A DNA stretch of 36,857 bases from Brachionus plicatilis (taxonomy: Eukaryota; Rotifera; Eurotatoria; Ploima; Brachionidae): the NCBI GenBank assembly GCA_010279815.1, contig QEOQ01000355.1, forward strand, positions 793,650 through 830,506, read 5' to 3'. Positions 10,022-20,479 of this stretch are shown in pieces. Made by a program: the position numbers and the translations under genes. The notes beneath the pieces were generated by a model. The model had not been told where the DNA came from, did not search any database, and saw nothing but the letters and a program-made list of their open reading frames with translations. How positions within the stretch are numbered: position 1 is the stretch's first letter; each line of letters begins with the position of its first letter.

Positions 10022-10154
10022 ATCTTAATTCTTTTACAAACNNNNNNNNNNNNNNNNNNNNNNNNNNNNNNNNNNNNNNNNNNNNNNNNNNNNNNNNNNN
10101 NNNNNNNNNNNNNNNNNNNNNNNNNNNNNNNNNNATCTTAATTCTTTTAAAAAC
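10022..10154. repeat. Duplicated sequence at both gap edges
   Basis: The 20 bases just before the gap (10022-10041) and the 20 just after it (10135-10154) match at 19 positions (ATCTTAATTCTTTTA, then C or A, then AAAC). Either a 113-bp-period tandem repeat crosses the gap, or two overlapping contig ends were joined without merging. Confidence 0.85.
10042..10134. other. Assembly gap (93 N)
   Basis: A run of 93 unknown bases. No coding frame should be carried across it. Confidence 1.
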
Positions 10155-12485
10155 TCCACCAACACATGAGTAATATTGCCGAGTCTGAATGTTTGGTATT
10201 TTATGCTTTAAAAGACTTAAATTGAAGTAAGTTCCGAAAATCATGTTCAATGACATCAAACATATTTATGATTTAGGAACAAGATGCATGCTTTTATACT
10301 CAAATAAAGGGTTTTAAAATCGCATGTCTTTTAGCATCTACTTTAAGCTGAGCTCCAAAATCTAAAATTTATAAGAATGTTAATCATTGGTTTTGATATG
10401 AAGAGTCTGGTTAAAAATTAAATTCAAAATAAAATTTTAAAAAATGTTGTTGTTGAATGGAGTTGAATGAACCTATAAATTGAAAAAAAATTATTTAGAC
10501 TTTTATAAAAACAGCGTAGAACTGTTAATATTACATCAAAAAATGTTAAAAACTGTAAAAAAAGGTATTTGTGATTTATTCTGATTTGTAATACTGTTGA
10601 ACATGAAATTATTTTTTAAATAAAATGAAAAATAAAGTTTTAGCATTTAAAATGAAACAAAAAACATCATAACCAGTGAATTTTACTGAAAATTTAATTT
10701 TTTAACAAAAATTAGCTTTTTTTACAATTTATTGATTAATTTATTTTACAAAACATTGTTTTGTCTAAAACTATGTAATATTACCTGTTCTGTGACTTAA
10801 AAGAAAACATTTATTTTAATTTTACACTTTTTTATTTTAATTAATTAGACTTTTTGTTAAATAAAATCATTAAAAATAATCTTTGATTATTTTTGCTTTT
10901 TTTTATAAATTAAATATGTAAGGAAATTAACTAGAATTTAAACCTAAAATTGTTAGCAGTTCAAATATAATAACAAATTAAAATATCCCCGATTCTGAAA
11001 AGTTTTATAAATTTATTTTATTTTTGTCCAAAGATTAAAATAAATTTTTAAAAAAATAAAATTAAAATTTTTTTTTTTTTTTCACAGAAAGATAGCTACC
11101 ATAGCGAAACTCCACAGGTCTCCTGCTGTAGCTTATTATTATTTTTATTATTATTACTATTATGAAATTAAAAAAAGATTGATTTGTCTTAAGATTTGCC
11201 GGATAATTTTTTTGAAAAATTGGCAAACAAAATTTCATGATCAAATTTAAATTTCAAATCAAAATTTTTAGTTTTAGATTTATAAAAAGATATTTATTAG
11301 ATGACTTAAATTTATTCAACATAATTTGTTTAATCTAGGACTAGCTTGAGTATATTTAATTTTTACTTCAGCTAAAAATATATGAATTTTCACCTTGTTT
11401 CGCTGTAATATATTTTAATTTAAATTATCCAAAAAAATATCAGTTAAAGTCTTTGTATGAGCCAAAATTTTGACGACTCAATATGGATTTTAAATTTTCA
11501 AATAAAAATTTTCATACGAGTCAATTAAAGATCAATTAAAATAAAAAATAATCTTTTTTAGATATTTAAGATGTAATTTTTAATTAAAAAAATAAATAAA
11601 AATGCTTATTTTATCATTCTTATTGAGAGTTTGATCAATTAAGTTCTGATCATGTGATCATGAACTTCAAGTTGCCCAATAATCCCAAATACCAGTTATA
11701 TCCACAGTTCTTTAAAAGTCCAAGTCAAAGACTTAATTTTAAAATTAAGGCTTGTGGCTTTTAAACAATTTCTTTTTGGCACTAATTTTGGGACATTAAA
11801 TTTTTTATGTTTTCTTTCTTAATTATTTTAAATAAAATAAACAAAATCTCTAAGATTCCAAAGTTAATCAACAGGCTAGTGCCAAAGAGACTGATTAAAA
11901 CTTTATTTATTTAAATCCATTAAAAATTATATTTTAAATAAAAAAAAATTCTAGATAAAAAATATTCAATTTATGAACAAAAAAAAAGAAGTAGTATTTA
12001 TAAAAATTCTACAAAATTATGCTTTTAATTAAAAATAAAATAATAATTTTATTCAAATTCATTAATTAATCTAAAAAATAGAATCAGAATCATAATTACC
12101 TTGTATGTGGTTGTTTTACAGAGAAAAAATCGATTTTGAACCCATTTCGAAGCTAAGACTAAATAGAAAGCGCCAAAAATATTATTTATGTGAGCTATGC
12201 AGTAATAAGATGAGAACAGATGAATACAATAAATAAAAATTAGAAATATTTTAGATAACGGGTGCTGAGTAAGACGGAAGAAATATTATGCTAATTTTAT
12301 ACTTGAGAGCAAAGAATTTTCAACAGAGAAAACATTAAAAAATGTTAAGATGAGCTTATTTTAATAAATAATGAGTCTGAATCGATTTTTGCTTTCGCCA
12401 TAGACAATTTTTCTTTTCAGCTTTAGAAAAAAGAGAAAACTAAAAATATTTTTATTATTGTAATACAGGGTTTATCTTGGTTGAA

Positions 12486-12686
12486 ATGTCCAATCTAGCT
12501 GCACAAAGAAAACTAGTCGAGCAACTGCGCAATGAAGCGGCCATTGAGCGCAAAAAAGTCAGTCAGGTGTGCAAGGAATTGATCAGTTTCTGCGAGGCTC
12601 ATCAAACAAGTGATGTTCTAGTGTCGGGTTTTACATCGCAAAAAGAGAATCCGTTTAAGGAAAAATCTGGATGCATTGTTGTCTAG
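12486..12686 (+). CDS. G-protein gamma subunit, copy 2
   Basis: Again 66 residues, starting MSNLAAQRKLVEQLRNEA and carrying KVSQVC, FCEAHQTSD and ENPFKEK, with a CAAX box CIVV (prenyl-Cys63). The ATG at 12486 is preferred over the TTG at 12477 because it aligns exactly with copy 1. An AG acceptor (12467-12468) 17 nt upstream mirrors the layout of copy 1, so both genes have an upstream non-coding exon or receive a spliced leader. 54 of 66 residues match copy 1; the changes are mostly conservative and lie outside the G-beta contact helix and the ENPFKEK core. The codons have diverged much more, so this looks like an old tandem duplication kept under purifying selection. The two CAAX boxes differ at all three AAX positions. 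Confidence 0.95.
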   Translation: MSNLAAQRKLVEQLRNEAAIERKKVSQVCKELISFCEAHQTSDVLVSGFTSQKENPFKEKSGCIVV

Positions 12687-14070
12687 CCGGATCATCCCAT
12701 GGTTCTATTCTTTTTATAACCAATTTGTCATTTATGTTTTATCAGAATCAAATCTCAAATGCTTTTGTGTGTTTTTCAATCTTCTCAAAAGATGCCTATA
12801 TGATAAAGTTCATATTCTCATTTAACTAAATTAAACTTTTAATTAAAAAATCGAGTTCTTTTTTTTTATTTGTATTTTAAAATAAATTTTTCAATAACAT
12901 TTTTTTTTCAATGTGACAATGTGACTTAAAATCTGCAGGCTGTTTTTAACTCACAAAAATTAAGTCGAGACTTGAACTTAAAAAAATTTAAGTAATCAAT
13001 TTCTTAAAGAGTTAATATTAAATCGTCAATTAAAATAAAAGGGGGTCTTTTCACCGCCATGGACATAAGAAAAGTCCAAGGGATAATGACTAATGTGAAA
13101 AAAACGTAAATAAACGTTAAAATTGATAAGAACGCGAAATTTTCGAAAATTTACATGAATTTAATGCATAAATTTTTGTTGTTTAAAGTGAAGTTTTTTT
13201 AAAAAATCATCTCTTTAGTTAATAGAATTAAAATAAAAATAAAATATTTCAATATATTTTTTTAACTGAGCTTAGGATTTTTTATTGTAAAATTTAAAAT
13301 ATTTGAATAAAAATTTAACAAATTAACAAATTTTAATTTATAAAATTACTTCCAAAAAAATTTTTTTTCGAACTTAAATAATTATTTATTTATTTGTTGT
13401 TAAATAAGATGAAATAACTTTAAAAAAAAAGAAAAAAATAAGTAAAAGTATAATAAAAATAAAATAAAATAGAGGAAATAAAGGAAAATTAAAATTATGA
13501 TTTTTTTTTTTATTTATTTGTATATCTGTACCGAGCTAAAGCTCCTTCAGATTAAATAAAATAATAAAATAAATAAAAAATTAAAATAAAGTTAAATAAA
13601 ATAAAATAAAAATTAAAAACTAAAAAGTTAAGTAAAATAAAATCAAGAATTAAAATATGAAAAAAATTTGTGAGAGTTAAATTCGATGATTTATGCTAAA
13701 TAATTAAATAAAGGGTGAGTGCTTAATTAATTATTTATTTTTTTTAATTTAATTTATTTATTTCGTTGAACGCCTTGAAGGCGATGAAAAGTTATAAGAT
13801 TAAAAAAAAAAGAAAAAAATTTCATTTTGTAAGTACAGGATGTGAAAATGTTCGGTAACTTTGTTTATTTAAAAATCGGTTGTTAAAAGAAAATTAATTT
13901 TCAATCCTTTACCGTAATCTCGGGTTTCATAATGCGGGGTTAAAAAACGAAAATTCGAGTTTAATCCCGGCATTTAACATGTGTTTTTTTCATGTGTTGA
14001 ATTTTTTTCGAAAATAGTTTTAAGACCGAACTAAAACTGAAATTTTAATTTTAATGTCTCATTAAATGCG
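12687..14070. other. Non-coding; A-rich tails and hairpins
   Basis: No gene seen. It contains the 3' UTR of G-gamma copy 2 (AATAAA at 12881-12886), then from about 13380 a series of (AAATA)-like and poly(A)/poly(T) tracts. Two small stem-loops, GAGCTAAAGCTC (13533-13544) and CGCCTTGAAGGCG (13771-13783), are each followed by A-rich tails, which is how the 3' ends of LINE or SINE copies often look. From 13931 a unit AATGCG...TTAAAA...GAAAATTCGA appears that recurs at 14139, 208 bp later, inside the inverted repeat. Confidence 0.5.
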
Positions 14071-14236
14071 CAAAAATAATTTTTTTTACAAAAAAAATTA
14101 ATTTAAATTTTTATTCGAAAATATTACATTTTGGATTTAATGCGTGCATTAAAAGTGAAAATTCGATTTAAAAAAAATTTAAAATGTAAAAAATACTAAA
14201 AAAAAAGGTTAATTGGTTAATTTAATACTGGTTAAT

Positions 14237-14473
14237 TTATTTAGAACTCATGGCTGACTCTCTTTCAATTGTCTTTTTGTTCTTACTTCCAGGTTTTCTA
14301 CCCCTCTTTTTAGGAATTGTGATTTCTGGCTCAGTATCTGGAGTGCTCCTCTTATTTGACGTGGCTGGTGTTATAGAAAATAGTGTCGGAGATAGCTTGA
14401 ATTCCACATACTGAACTATTTCTAAATTTTGTTGGCCTACAATCGGGTTTTTAATTTGGTTCAAATTCAATAC
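14237..14473 (-). pseudogene. Transposon-like fragment with AT-hook
   Basis: An open frame of about 78-84 codons, running from the spacer into the left arm of the inverted repeat and ending at TAA. No ATG begins it and an upstream TGA lies at the arm boundary. Near the C-terminus is KKRGRKPGSKNKK, an AT-hook-type minor-groove-binding motif; similar basic segments occur between the integrase and reverse-transcriptase regions of copia-type polyproteins and in other mobile-element proteins. The fragment alone shows no catalytic domain. I read it as debris of a mobile element, family uncertain. Confidence 0.4.
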
Positions 14474-14490
14474 ATTTGTAGATAGATATC

Positions 14491-14574
14491 ACAATTCCTA
14501 AAAAGAGGGGTAGAAAACCTGGAAGTAAGAACAAAAAGACAATTGAAAGAGAGTCAGCCATGAGTTCTAAATAA
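14491..14574 (+). pseudogene. Mirror copy of the AT-hook fragment
   Basis: The right arm repeats the last 27 codons of the fragment on the opposite strand, including KKRGRKPGSKNKK and the same TAA stop. A TAG lies in frame just upstream, so it is a truncated duplicate and not a gene. Confidence 0.75.
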
Positions 14575-14740
14575 ATTAACCAGTATTAAATTAACCAATT
14601 AACCTTTTTTTTTAGTATTTTTTACATTTTAAATTTTTTTTAAATCGAATTTTCACTTTTAATGCACGCATTAAATCCAAAATGTAATATTTTCGAATAA
14701 AAATTTAAATTAATTTTTTTTGTAAAAAAAAATCTTTTTT

Positions 14741-15551
14741 GCAACAAACAACATTTTATAGGATTGGTTTTTTGAAAAAATACAATTTTATTAAAAATTG
14801 ATAAAAAAAATTCTCAAAGAGGATGATTAATTAAAGAATTTTTTGCTTCACCTTTCAATTAAAAGAAAAATAAGTTTTCCTATGTCTAAATTTTTATTAT
14901 AAATTTAAATTTTGTATTGTAATTTTTGATGAAATTCAAAATTTTTTTCTTTAAAACTTTTACATGGAAACATAATTTTTATGTGGTAATCACTTTTTGC
15001 TAAATTTTTATCATTAATTAATTAAAAATAACACAAACAAATGTAAAAACCATTAGAAAAATAAAATGTTTTTTACTTTTATATTTTTTATTTAATTATA
15101 GTTTAAGTCCAATGGACGAATTGAATTATGATTTATATATGAAAAAAAGATTTTAGAATAAAGCAAAAAATTGAGTTTATTATTTGCATAAAAATGACTA
15201 AGATTACTTAACATAAGAAATTCAATTGACCAAAAATGGTATTGTTAAATTTATACAATTGACCACCTATCTATAAAAAAAAACACAAATTCAAAAAAAA
15301 TAAATTCAGTGATGTTTGCGCCTAAATTTTATAAAAAAGGGTAAAAATCCCCGCTCTAGTTCAGACCAATCTCGGTGACAACTATTTGGTCAGTAGACAA
15401 AATGTTAAATTTAAATTGAAATTTATAAATTTTACTAAATACAAGCAATAAATATTCGAATAAATTCAAAATAAAGATTTTTGGCAAATTTCAACCTTTT
15501 ATTCTCAAGTTTTATAGATTACTTAATTTTTATTGTTGAAACAGAATTGGG
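14741..15551. other. LRWD1 upstream region
   Basis: No coding sequence recognised. A less AT-rich patch at about 15345-15400 (CCCCGCTCTAG, then CTCGGTGACAACTATTTGG) is the likeliest place for the LRWD1 promoter or 5' UTR. A possible acceptor (AAACAG at 15539-15544) lies 7 nt before the ATG. I looked here for leucine-rich-repeat exons and found none. Confidence 0.4.
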
Positions 15552-18520
15552 ATGTCTCAGCAAAGCGCCTTTGAGGTAAAATTTGGAAAAAAAAAACTCT
15601 CAATTAAATTTTAAATTCTAAAAAAGAATACATGTGACTATGCGATAGAAAAATTTAGAGAATCACTGGAGCAAACAGAAAACAGGCGCAATTTTAGCGA
15701 TGAGTTTAATTTTCTCAATTGGAAAGACATAATCCAAAAATTGTACAACTTTTGGACCAAAAACTATTCAGACAAGCTGAAAATTTACCAAGAAGAGAAC
15801 CAAGTTGAAAATTTGTTCCACAATTTTCGATCAAGCATGCTCAAAATAATGTCCAAGCGTTCCGATTACCAAACTTATCGTGCTTACTTCGAGCATGTAA
15901 TCGATTTTTTCATAAATGAGATAAAAGCCCATTCATTTAACAATCAAGAAGAGCATAAAGAAAACATTGGCAACAACCATAACAAGCTCTTGCTTAATCC
16001 ATTTGTGAAACTGGACCCGCTTGGCGCCAAACTAGACCAGAGCAAGAGGTCCGATGTGTATAATAAACAACAGGAATTTTTCAAAAAAGTTTATCAATAT
16101 GATGTCGAAAATTTAATCAGAGCTCATTCAAAAGACGGCAACATAAATGACAATTCTACGCCAGTAACAGACGCTGCTTTTGAGTTGAGTGCTGAAAATG
16201 AACTGAGTGATTTAAACCGTGTCCCAAAATACACCAATCTTTGTGCTACCTGTGGTCATAACATCATTAATATTATGGATACTGATAGTGGAAAAATTAT
16301 TAAAAGATTTAATGATGATTTGTTGATGAATCGCAACAAGGAATCTTTTAATTGTCTGGCATGGACAATTCTAAACAATTTGAGTGTTTTAGCAGCTGCC
16401 GGATCACATGGACAGATAAAAATTATTGTTCCAAAATATTCGTCCTGCTTTGCTAGGATAGATGCTCACACAATGCCAATTACTAGTCTTCTTTTTCATT
16501 ATAAATATCCCAATATTATTTTAAGTAAATACAGCTTTTTTAAATTTTTTTAAAGCTTTATGGAGATTTTTTTTCAAATTTTTAAATCTAAATTAAAATT
16601 CTCTGCATTTTCTTTAAAATTTCTTGCTTTGGTTTAAATTATTTTTGCAAAATTTATCATCAAAAATGCTGTAGATACAAATGGAATGGAATATTTTTGA
16701 CTTGGTCTTGTAAAATTTGGTACCAAAAGAATAAAATAATTTTCAACAACTTTTCACTTCAAAGAAATAGGTTTTAAAATTTTAAATGATTGTTTTGATC
16801 TTAAAAGTTGATCTGAAACTTCAATTTTCCAAAAAGATAGTGTTTAAATAGGATTTGTAAAAAAAGGTTTTTATTCAACAATTTTTTAATAGTAAATAAG
16901 TAAACTTTTTAAATAAAATTTTTTTCATCTGAAGTATAAATTAGATATTTATGAATATTTTGAAATTTTGTTATACAATATTGATTTTTTATGATACTAA
17001 CTGCCAATTAAATTTAACAAATAATTAAAATAATTTGGTTTTCTATACAGAAAATCAGAAATCAATTTTTTTATCACCATTAAAAAAAATTGATACAAAA
17101 AAAAATAAAAAGACAAAAAAAAGTTAGCTTGTTGCTCACCAACAAAAAAAAGTTGTTAGCCACAAACAAACAAACAAAAAATTTATATAATTTATATTTT
17201 TTAATTTTTGGGTTTAAAATTTTTAATTAAAAAATTAATTTGAGTTTAAAAGTTTTACATTTGTTGTGAGCAATTTTTTATTTTATGATTTCTAAGTTTA
17301 CAATATTTTTTAATTAAATTATTTTTCTGAACAAATATTTGATTTTGTTTATTTTTTGTTGAACCCACTGCTTCTTGATCAATCATTAAAAAATCTTAGC
17401 TCATAATTTTCAAAATTTTTTTTAATCAAAGCAATTTATCAAATGATTAAAATTTCAAAAATATCAATTTTATCTTTTAGGTGCATCTAATGACAAAACA
17501 ATTAAAATTTGGAGACTTACTCTGAAGACAGGATCAACCGATCTGGACTCAGAATGCAGCAGCGAGTAATTGCACTTTTTTTAAATAAAAAAAAAATTAA
17601 AATTAATTTTATTTCAAAGATTATTAAACACAATCCAAATTGAATCCAAATCAAAAAATGAAAACGAGACCATCTTTTCAATGTGCTTTGTTGCAAATGA
17701 TTATTTAATTATTTCGACCACGAATGACATTTATGGCATCAAATTAACCGACAATGTTGTTTTCAATCATGATAAATCTCAAGTAATAGAGGTTCAGGAG
17801 GAAAAGATGTCTAATGAGGATATCATTGCATACATGACATCTCAGCAAAAAACAAAAGAGTATTAATTAAAAATAAATTTAAATAAATGCCATTAAATTT
17901 TTTTAATTTCTTTAAGAGATCTAGTTGCCCAGAAAGTTAAAATGATCGGAATATCATCTCAGAATGTTATTTATGAGGAATCAATTGCGGCAAATAAGCT
18001 CCTTTTTTACCAGACTTACTTGTGTAATTTAAAAAAATGAGATTTTTTAAAATTGTTTTTATTTTTTCCTATTTTAGACGCTAGCTTATTAAACTCAAAT
18101 CTTATTTATATAATTGAAATTTTAAATGAAGATGAGAATGGTTTTGAAAATTTGGTGCTTAAAGTGGTCGGCAATCTTAATTGTCAAGAAAAGTCATCTG
18201 AATTGAACAAAATAAGTTTGTTCATAGACGACACAATTGTTTACTTAATCAAAACGAGTAGTGATGGTGTTTTTTACTTGATAACTTTAAATGATGATTT
18301 AAAGAATTTTACCTCTGCGCAGAAGTACATAATTCCCACAGATTATACAATTAAGTCGTACAGTGACCCAGCGAGGAAAACCAGCATAAAAAATTACGGC
18401 CTTTTGGAAAAACCAAGTGTTACCAATGCTTTGTGCAATGGAAAGACAATTGTATCCACTACAAACCAGAATATGATAGTCGCATGGAAGAAATCAAAGG
18501 TTATCGCAGACGATATTTAA
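15552..18520 (+). CDS. LRWD1: LRWD1/ORCA-like WD-repeat protein, six exons
   Basis: Exons 15552-15575, 15627-16524, 17481-17565, 17620-17859, 17917-18023 and 18078-18520 join in frame to 598 residues. All five introns are GT...AG; four are 51-57 nt and one is 956 nt. LRWD1 (ORCA) binds the origin recognition complex and repressive chromatin in animal nuclei. Support: a helical N-terminal region (about 38-110) resembling the segment after the LRRs of LRWD1, then WD-type blades from about 213 with NLCATCGH, LAWTILNNLSVLAAAG, AHTMPITSLLFH and SASNDKTIKIWRL, and a C-terminal end (VTNALCNGKTIVSTTNQN...VAW) like the last LRWD1 blade. The N-terminal LRRs of the vertebrate protein are absent: the first exon codes only 8 residues. 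Either LRR exons lie upstream and the ATG is internal, or this lineage lost them. The orthology is from remembered similarity, fairly firm. Confidence 0.85.
16525..17480 (+). other. Long intron 2 of LRWD1
   Basis: This 956-nt intron runs from donor GTAAAT to a T-rich acceptor TTTTAG, whereas the other introns of the gene are about 51-57 nt. It is very AT-rich. Near 17123-17162 is a small inverted repeat around TTAGCTTGTTG...AAGTTGTTAGCC. It may hold an old insertion; no ends are clear. Confidence 0.7.
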
Positions 18521-18585
18521 TATCGCTTTTTAATTATTTACTCTCTTTACAAACGGTATAATTTTTTATGTAAAATTAACAATTT

Positions 18586-18591
18586 AATAAA
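18586..18591 (+). promoter_or_regulatory. Poly(A) signal of LRWD1
   Basis: AATAAA 66 nt after the LRWD1 stop, with a T-rich stretch following. Confidence 0.6.
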
Positions 18592-20131
18592 GTTTTATGA
18601 ATTTAAATTTTGTTATAAGAAAATTTTTTATTTGTTCATTTTTAATAAATTTTTTTCTTCATCAAAAAATTAAATACAAATTAAAATATTTTAATTTTGA
18701 TTAATTTCATAATTTATCAGTTTTTTATAATTTTTATGTAATTTCCTAGACATGTGTTGGTATTTGTCAGATCTTTAATCATTATCCTTTGCGGATTAAT
18801 TTTTTGTTTTTTACAATTAGGATGACTTAGTCAGTTTATCAAAAGGAAAAAATTGTTTATAAATAATGTCATATTTTAGACTAATACAAAATTAATAAAA
18901 ATTGTGTTGATGCTTTTTATTTTTAAAAATCTGGTCGAGTCCACTATTTGTTTAAAATCACATTTTCAAAAATTTAATTCTATATATTTTTTTTTAAATA
19001 ACACCAAATTAAAAATACTTTTTGAAACATAAATTTAAATAAATTAGGTAAAATTGTTTATGCCCTTAGTTTCGAGAATGTGATTACAGAAGCATGCGGT
19101 CAATCAACCCAATAAATTACTTAATGTTGATTTTAATCACCTTTCTTTGGAAAATCGAAAACTTGTTTGGTTACTTCATCAAAATTGATAAAAAAATATT
19201 TTTTATTAAAAAAGTACAAATATTTAGTAAATTTTTATTGTTATCATATTTTTTTATAATTTGATTGATCTCCTGGATGAGAAGAATGGATCAAGTCTTT
19301 CTTTTAAGTAAAACGATAAAGTTATTAAAAGAAATTATTTTTCCAAATTTAAGATGGTAATCTGAAAGAAATCGTATAAAATCAATAAAAAATTTTCAAA
19401 AAATATCATTCAATTTTTTATTTTAATGTAAAAAAGTATCACAAATAATTATTTAAAATAATTTTAATAATAGAACTGCTTATTAAATTAAAAGAAAAAA
19501 ATTATTGTATAACATGATCATGTATCCTCGATAGCAATGAAACAAATACTATATGAATATTATTCTTTTTGTTTGGGTGACGCATCCAAGTTTTCAAAAA
19601 AAAATTAAAATTTAATCTATAGAATCGTTTAATAATTTTAAAATTCATTCTTGTGGCCTAAGAAAACAATATTTTATTTAAAATGTTTTCTTCGTAAGAA
19701 GTTAAAAGTTTTTTTATTATTTCCTTTTATTTGAAGCAAGAAAAAAACGTGTCGTCAATTTTCTTTTAAACGTGACATTTTTTAATAAAAAAAAACTCTA
19801 AAAATTCTGAAATTCATCTATTTGATATATTTCTGTAAGTTTGACTTGTACCTTAACCATGAGATGGTGAAATAGGACACATTTAAAATAATCTGGAAAC
19901 ATCTAGAAAAAAATCAATGTAATAATATTGAATTGACAATTATACTTTTAGTATTTGATCAATTCATTCAGTGTTTATTTTGGTAAATTCTTTAACTAAT
20001 CCAAATATTTTTTAAGTAAATTTGTTAATAATTTATTCAATTCTAATTTAATTTAGATTTTTAATTTTGATTAAAAAATTTGAAAAATTACAAAGTATAT
20101 GCTTTTTATTTATTTTATAAAAATAAAAACT

Positions 20132-20479
20132 CAAAAATCGGCAAAATGTTATTTATTGTATATTTTTATATTTTTACATTTTTACATTTTAAAGAGAAGA
20201 AAAAAAAATCTCAAAATCAAAAAATCTAAAAAATTTTCATTCAAGAAAAGTAATAATGAATTCGCAATTACTTAAAAGGGATTTTCAAAAAATTATCCTT
20301 GGTTTTTACATTTAAATTTTTCTAAAACTCCTTTTTAAGTAATTGCGAATTTATTATTACTTTTCTTGAATGAAAATTTTTTTAGATTTTTTGATTTTGA
20401 GATTTTTTTTTCTTCTCTCAAAAATGTAAAAATCTAAAAATATAAAAATGTACAATAAATAACATTTTGCCCAAAAATC
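20132..20479. mobile_element. MITE with 8-bp target-site duplication
   Basis: A 332-bp palindrome (20140-20471) begins GGCAAAATGTTATTTATTGTA and ends with its reverse complement. Arms of about 141 bp differ at only a handful of positions and surround a roughly 50-bp loop. The identical octamer CAAAAATC lies directly outside both ends (20132-20139 and 20472-20479). An 8-bp duplication is typical of hAT elements (also of P and Merlin families); the terminal GGCA is not the usual hAT CAG/TAG start, so the superfamily is open. No coding capacity. High arm identity suggests a fairly recent insertion. Confidence 0.9.

Larger units (their letters stand above)
9617..12466. other. Non-coding, AT-rich, with assembly gap
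   Basis: I see no gene here. A short open frame at 9304-9486 just before it and others at 10020-10259 (spanning Ns) and 11062-11244 are compositionally unconvincing. A less AT-rich patch at 11085-11140 lies next to T-rich and ATT-repeat tracts and resembles the edge of an old retroposon. The upstream exon and promoter of the second G-gamma gene must lie in the last part of this stretch. Confidence 0.6.
14080..14732. repeat. Large inverted repeat, 244-bp arms
   Basis: 14080-14323 is the reverse complement of 14488-14732 with almost no differences (one homopolymer length change at the outer edge), separated by a 164-bp spacer. Each arm contains the same AT-hook coding fragment, pointing outward from the spacer. 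Such high identity means a recent inverted duplication, a fold-back transposon, or a palindromic read/assembly artefact. No target-site duplication is visible at the outer ends, where the match fades gradually from about 14071. Confidence 0.9.

Noticed and set aside
10020..10259. Frame running through the N gap
   Set aside because: Most of its length is unknown bases.
11062..11244. 60-codon frame with Lys and Ile runs
   Set aside because: Low-complexity and built on poly(A) and ATT repeats.
12477..12485. TTG upstream start for the second G-gamma
   Set aside because: The ATG at 12486 aligns exactly with the start of the first copy and with the normal gamma length.
17620..17866. Separate small genes at 17.6-17.9 kb and 18.05-18.5 kb
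   Set aside because: They join in phase with the upstream WD-repeat exons through GT...AG introns, so they are LRWD1 exons.
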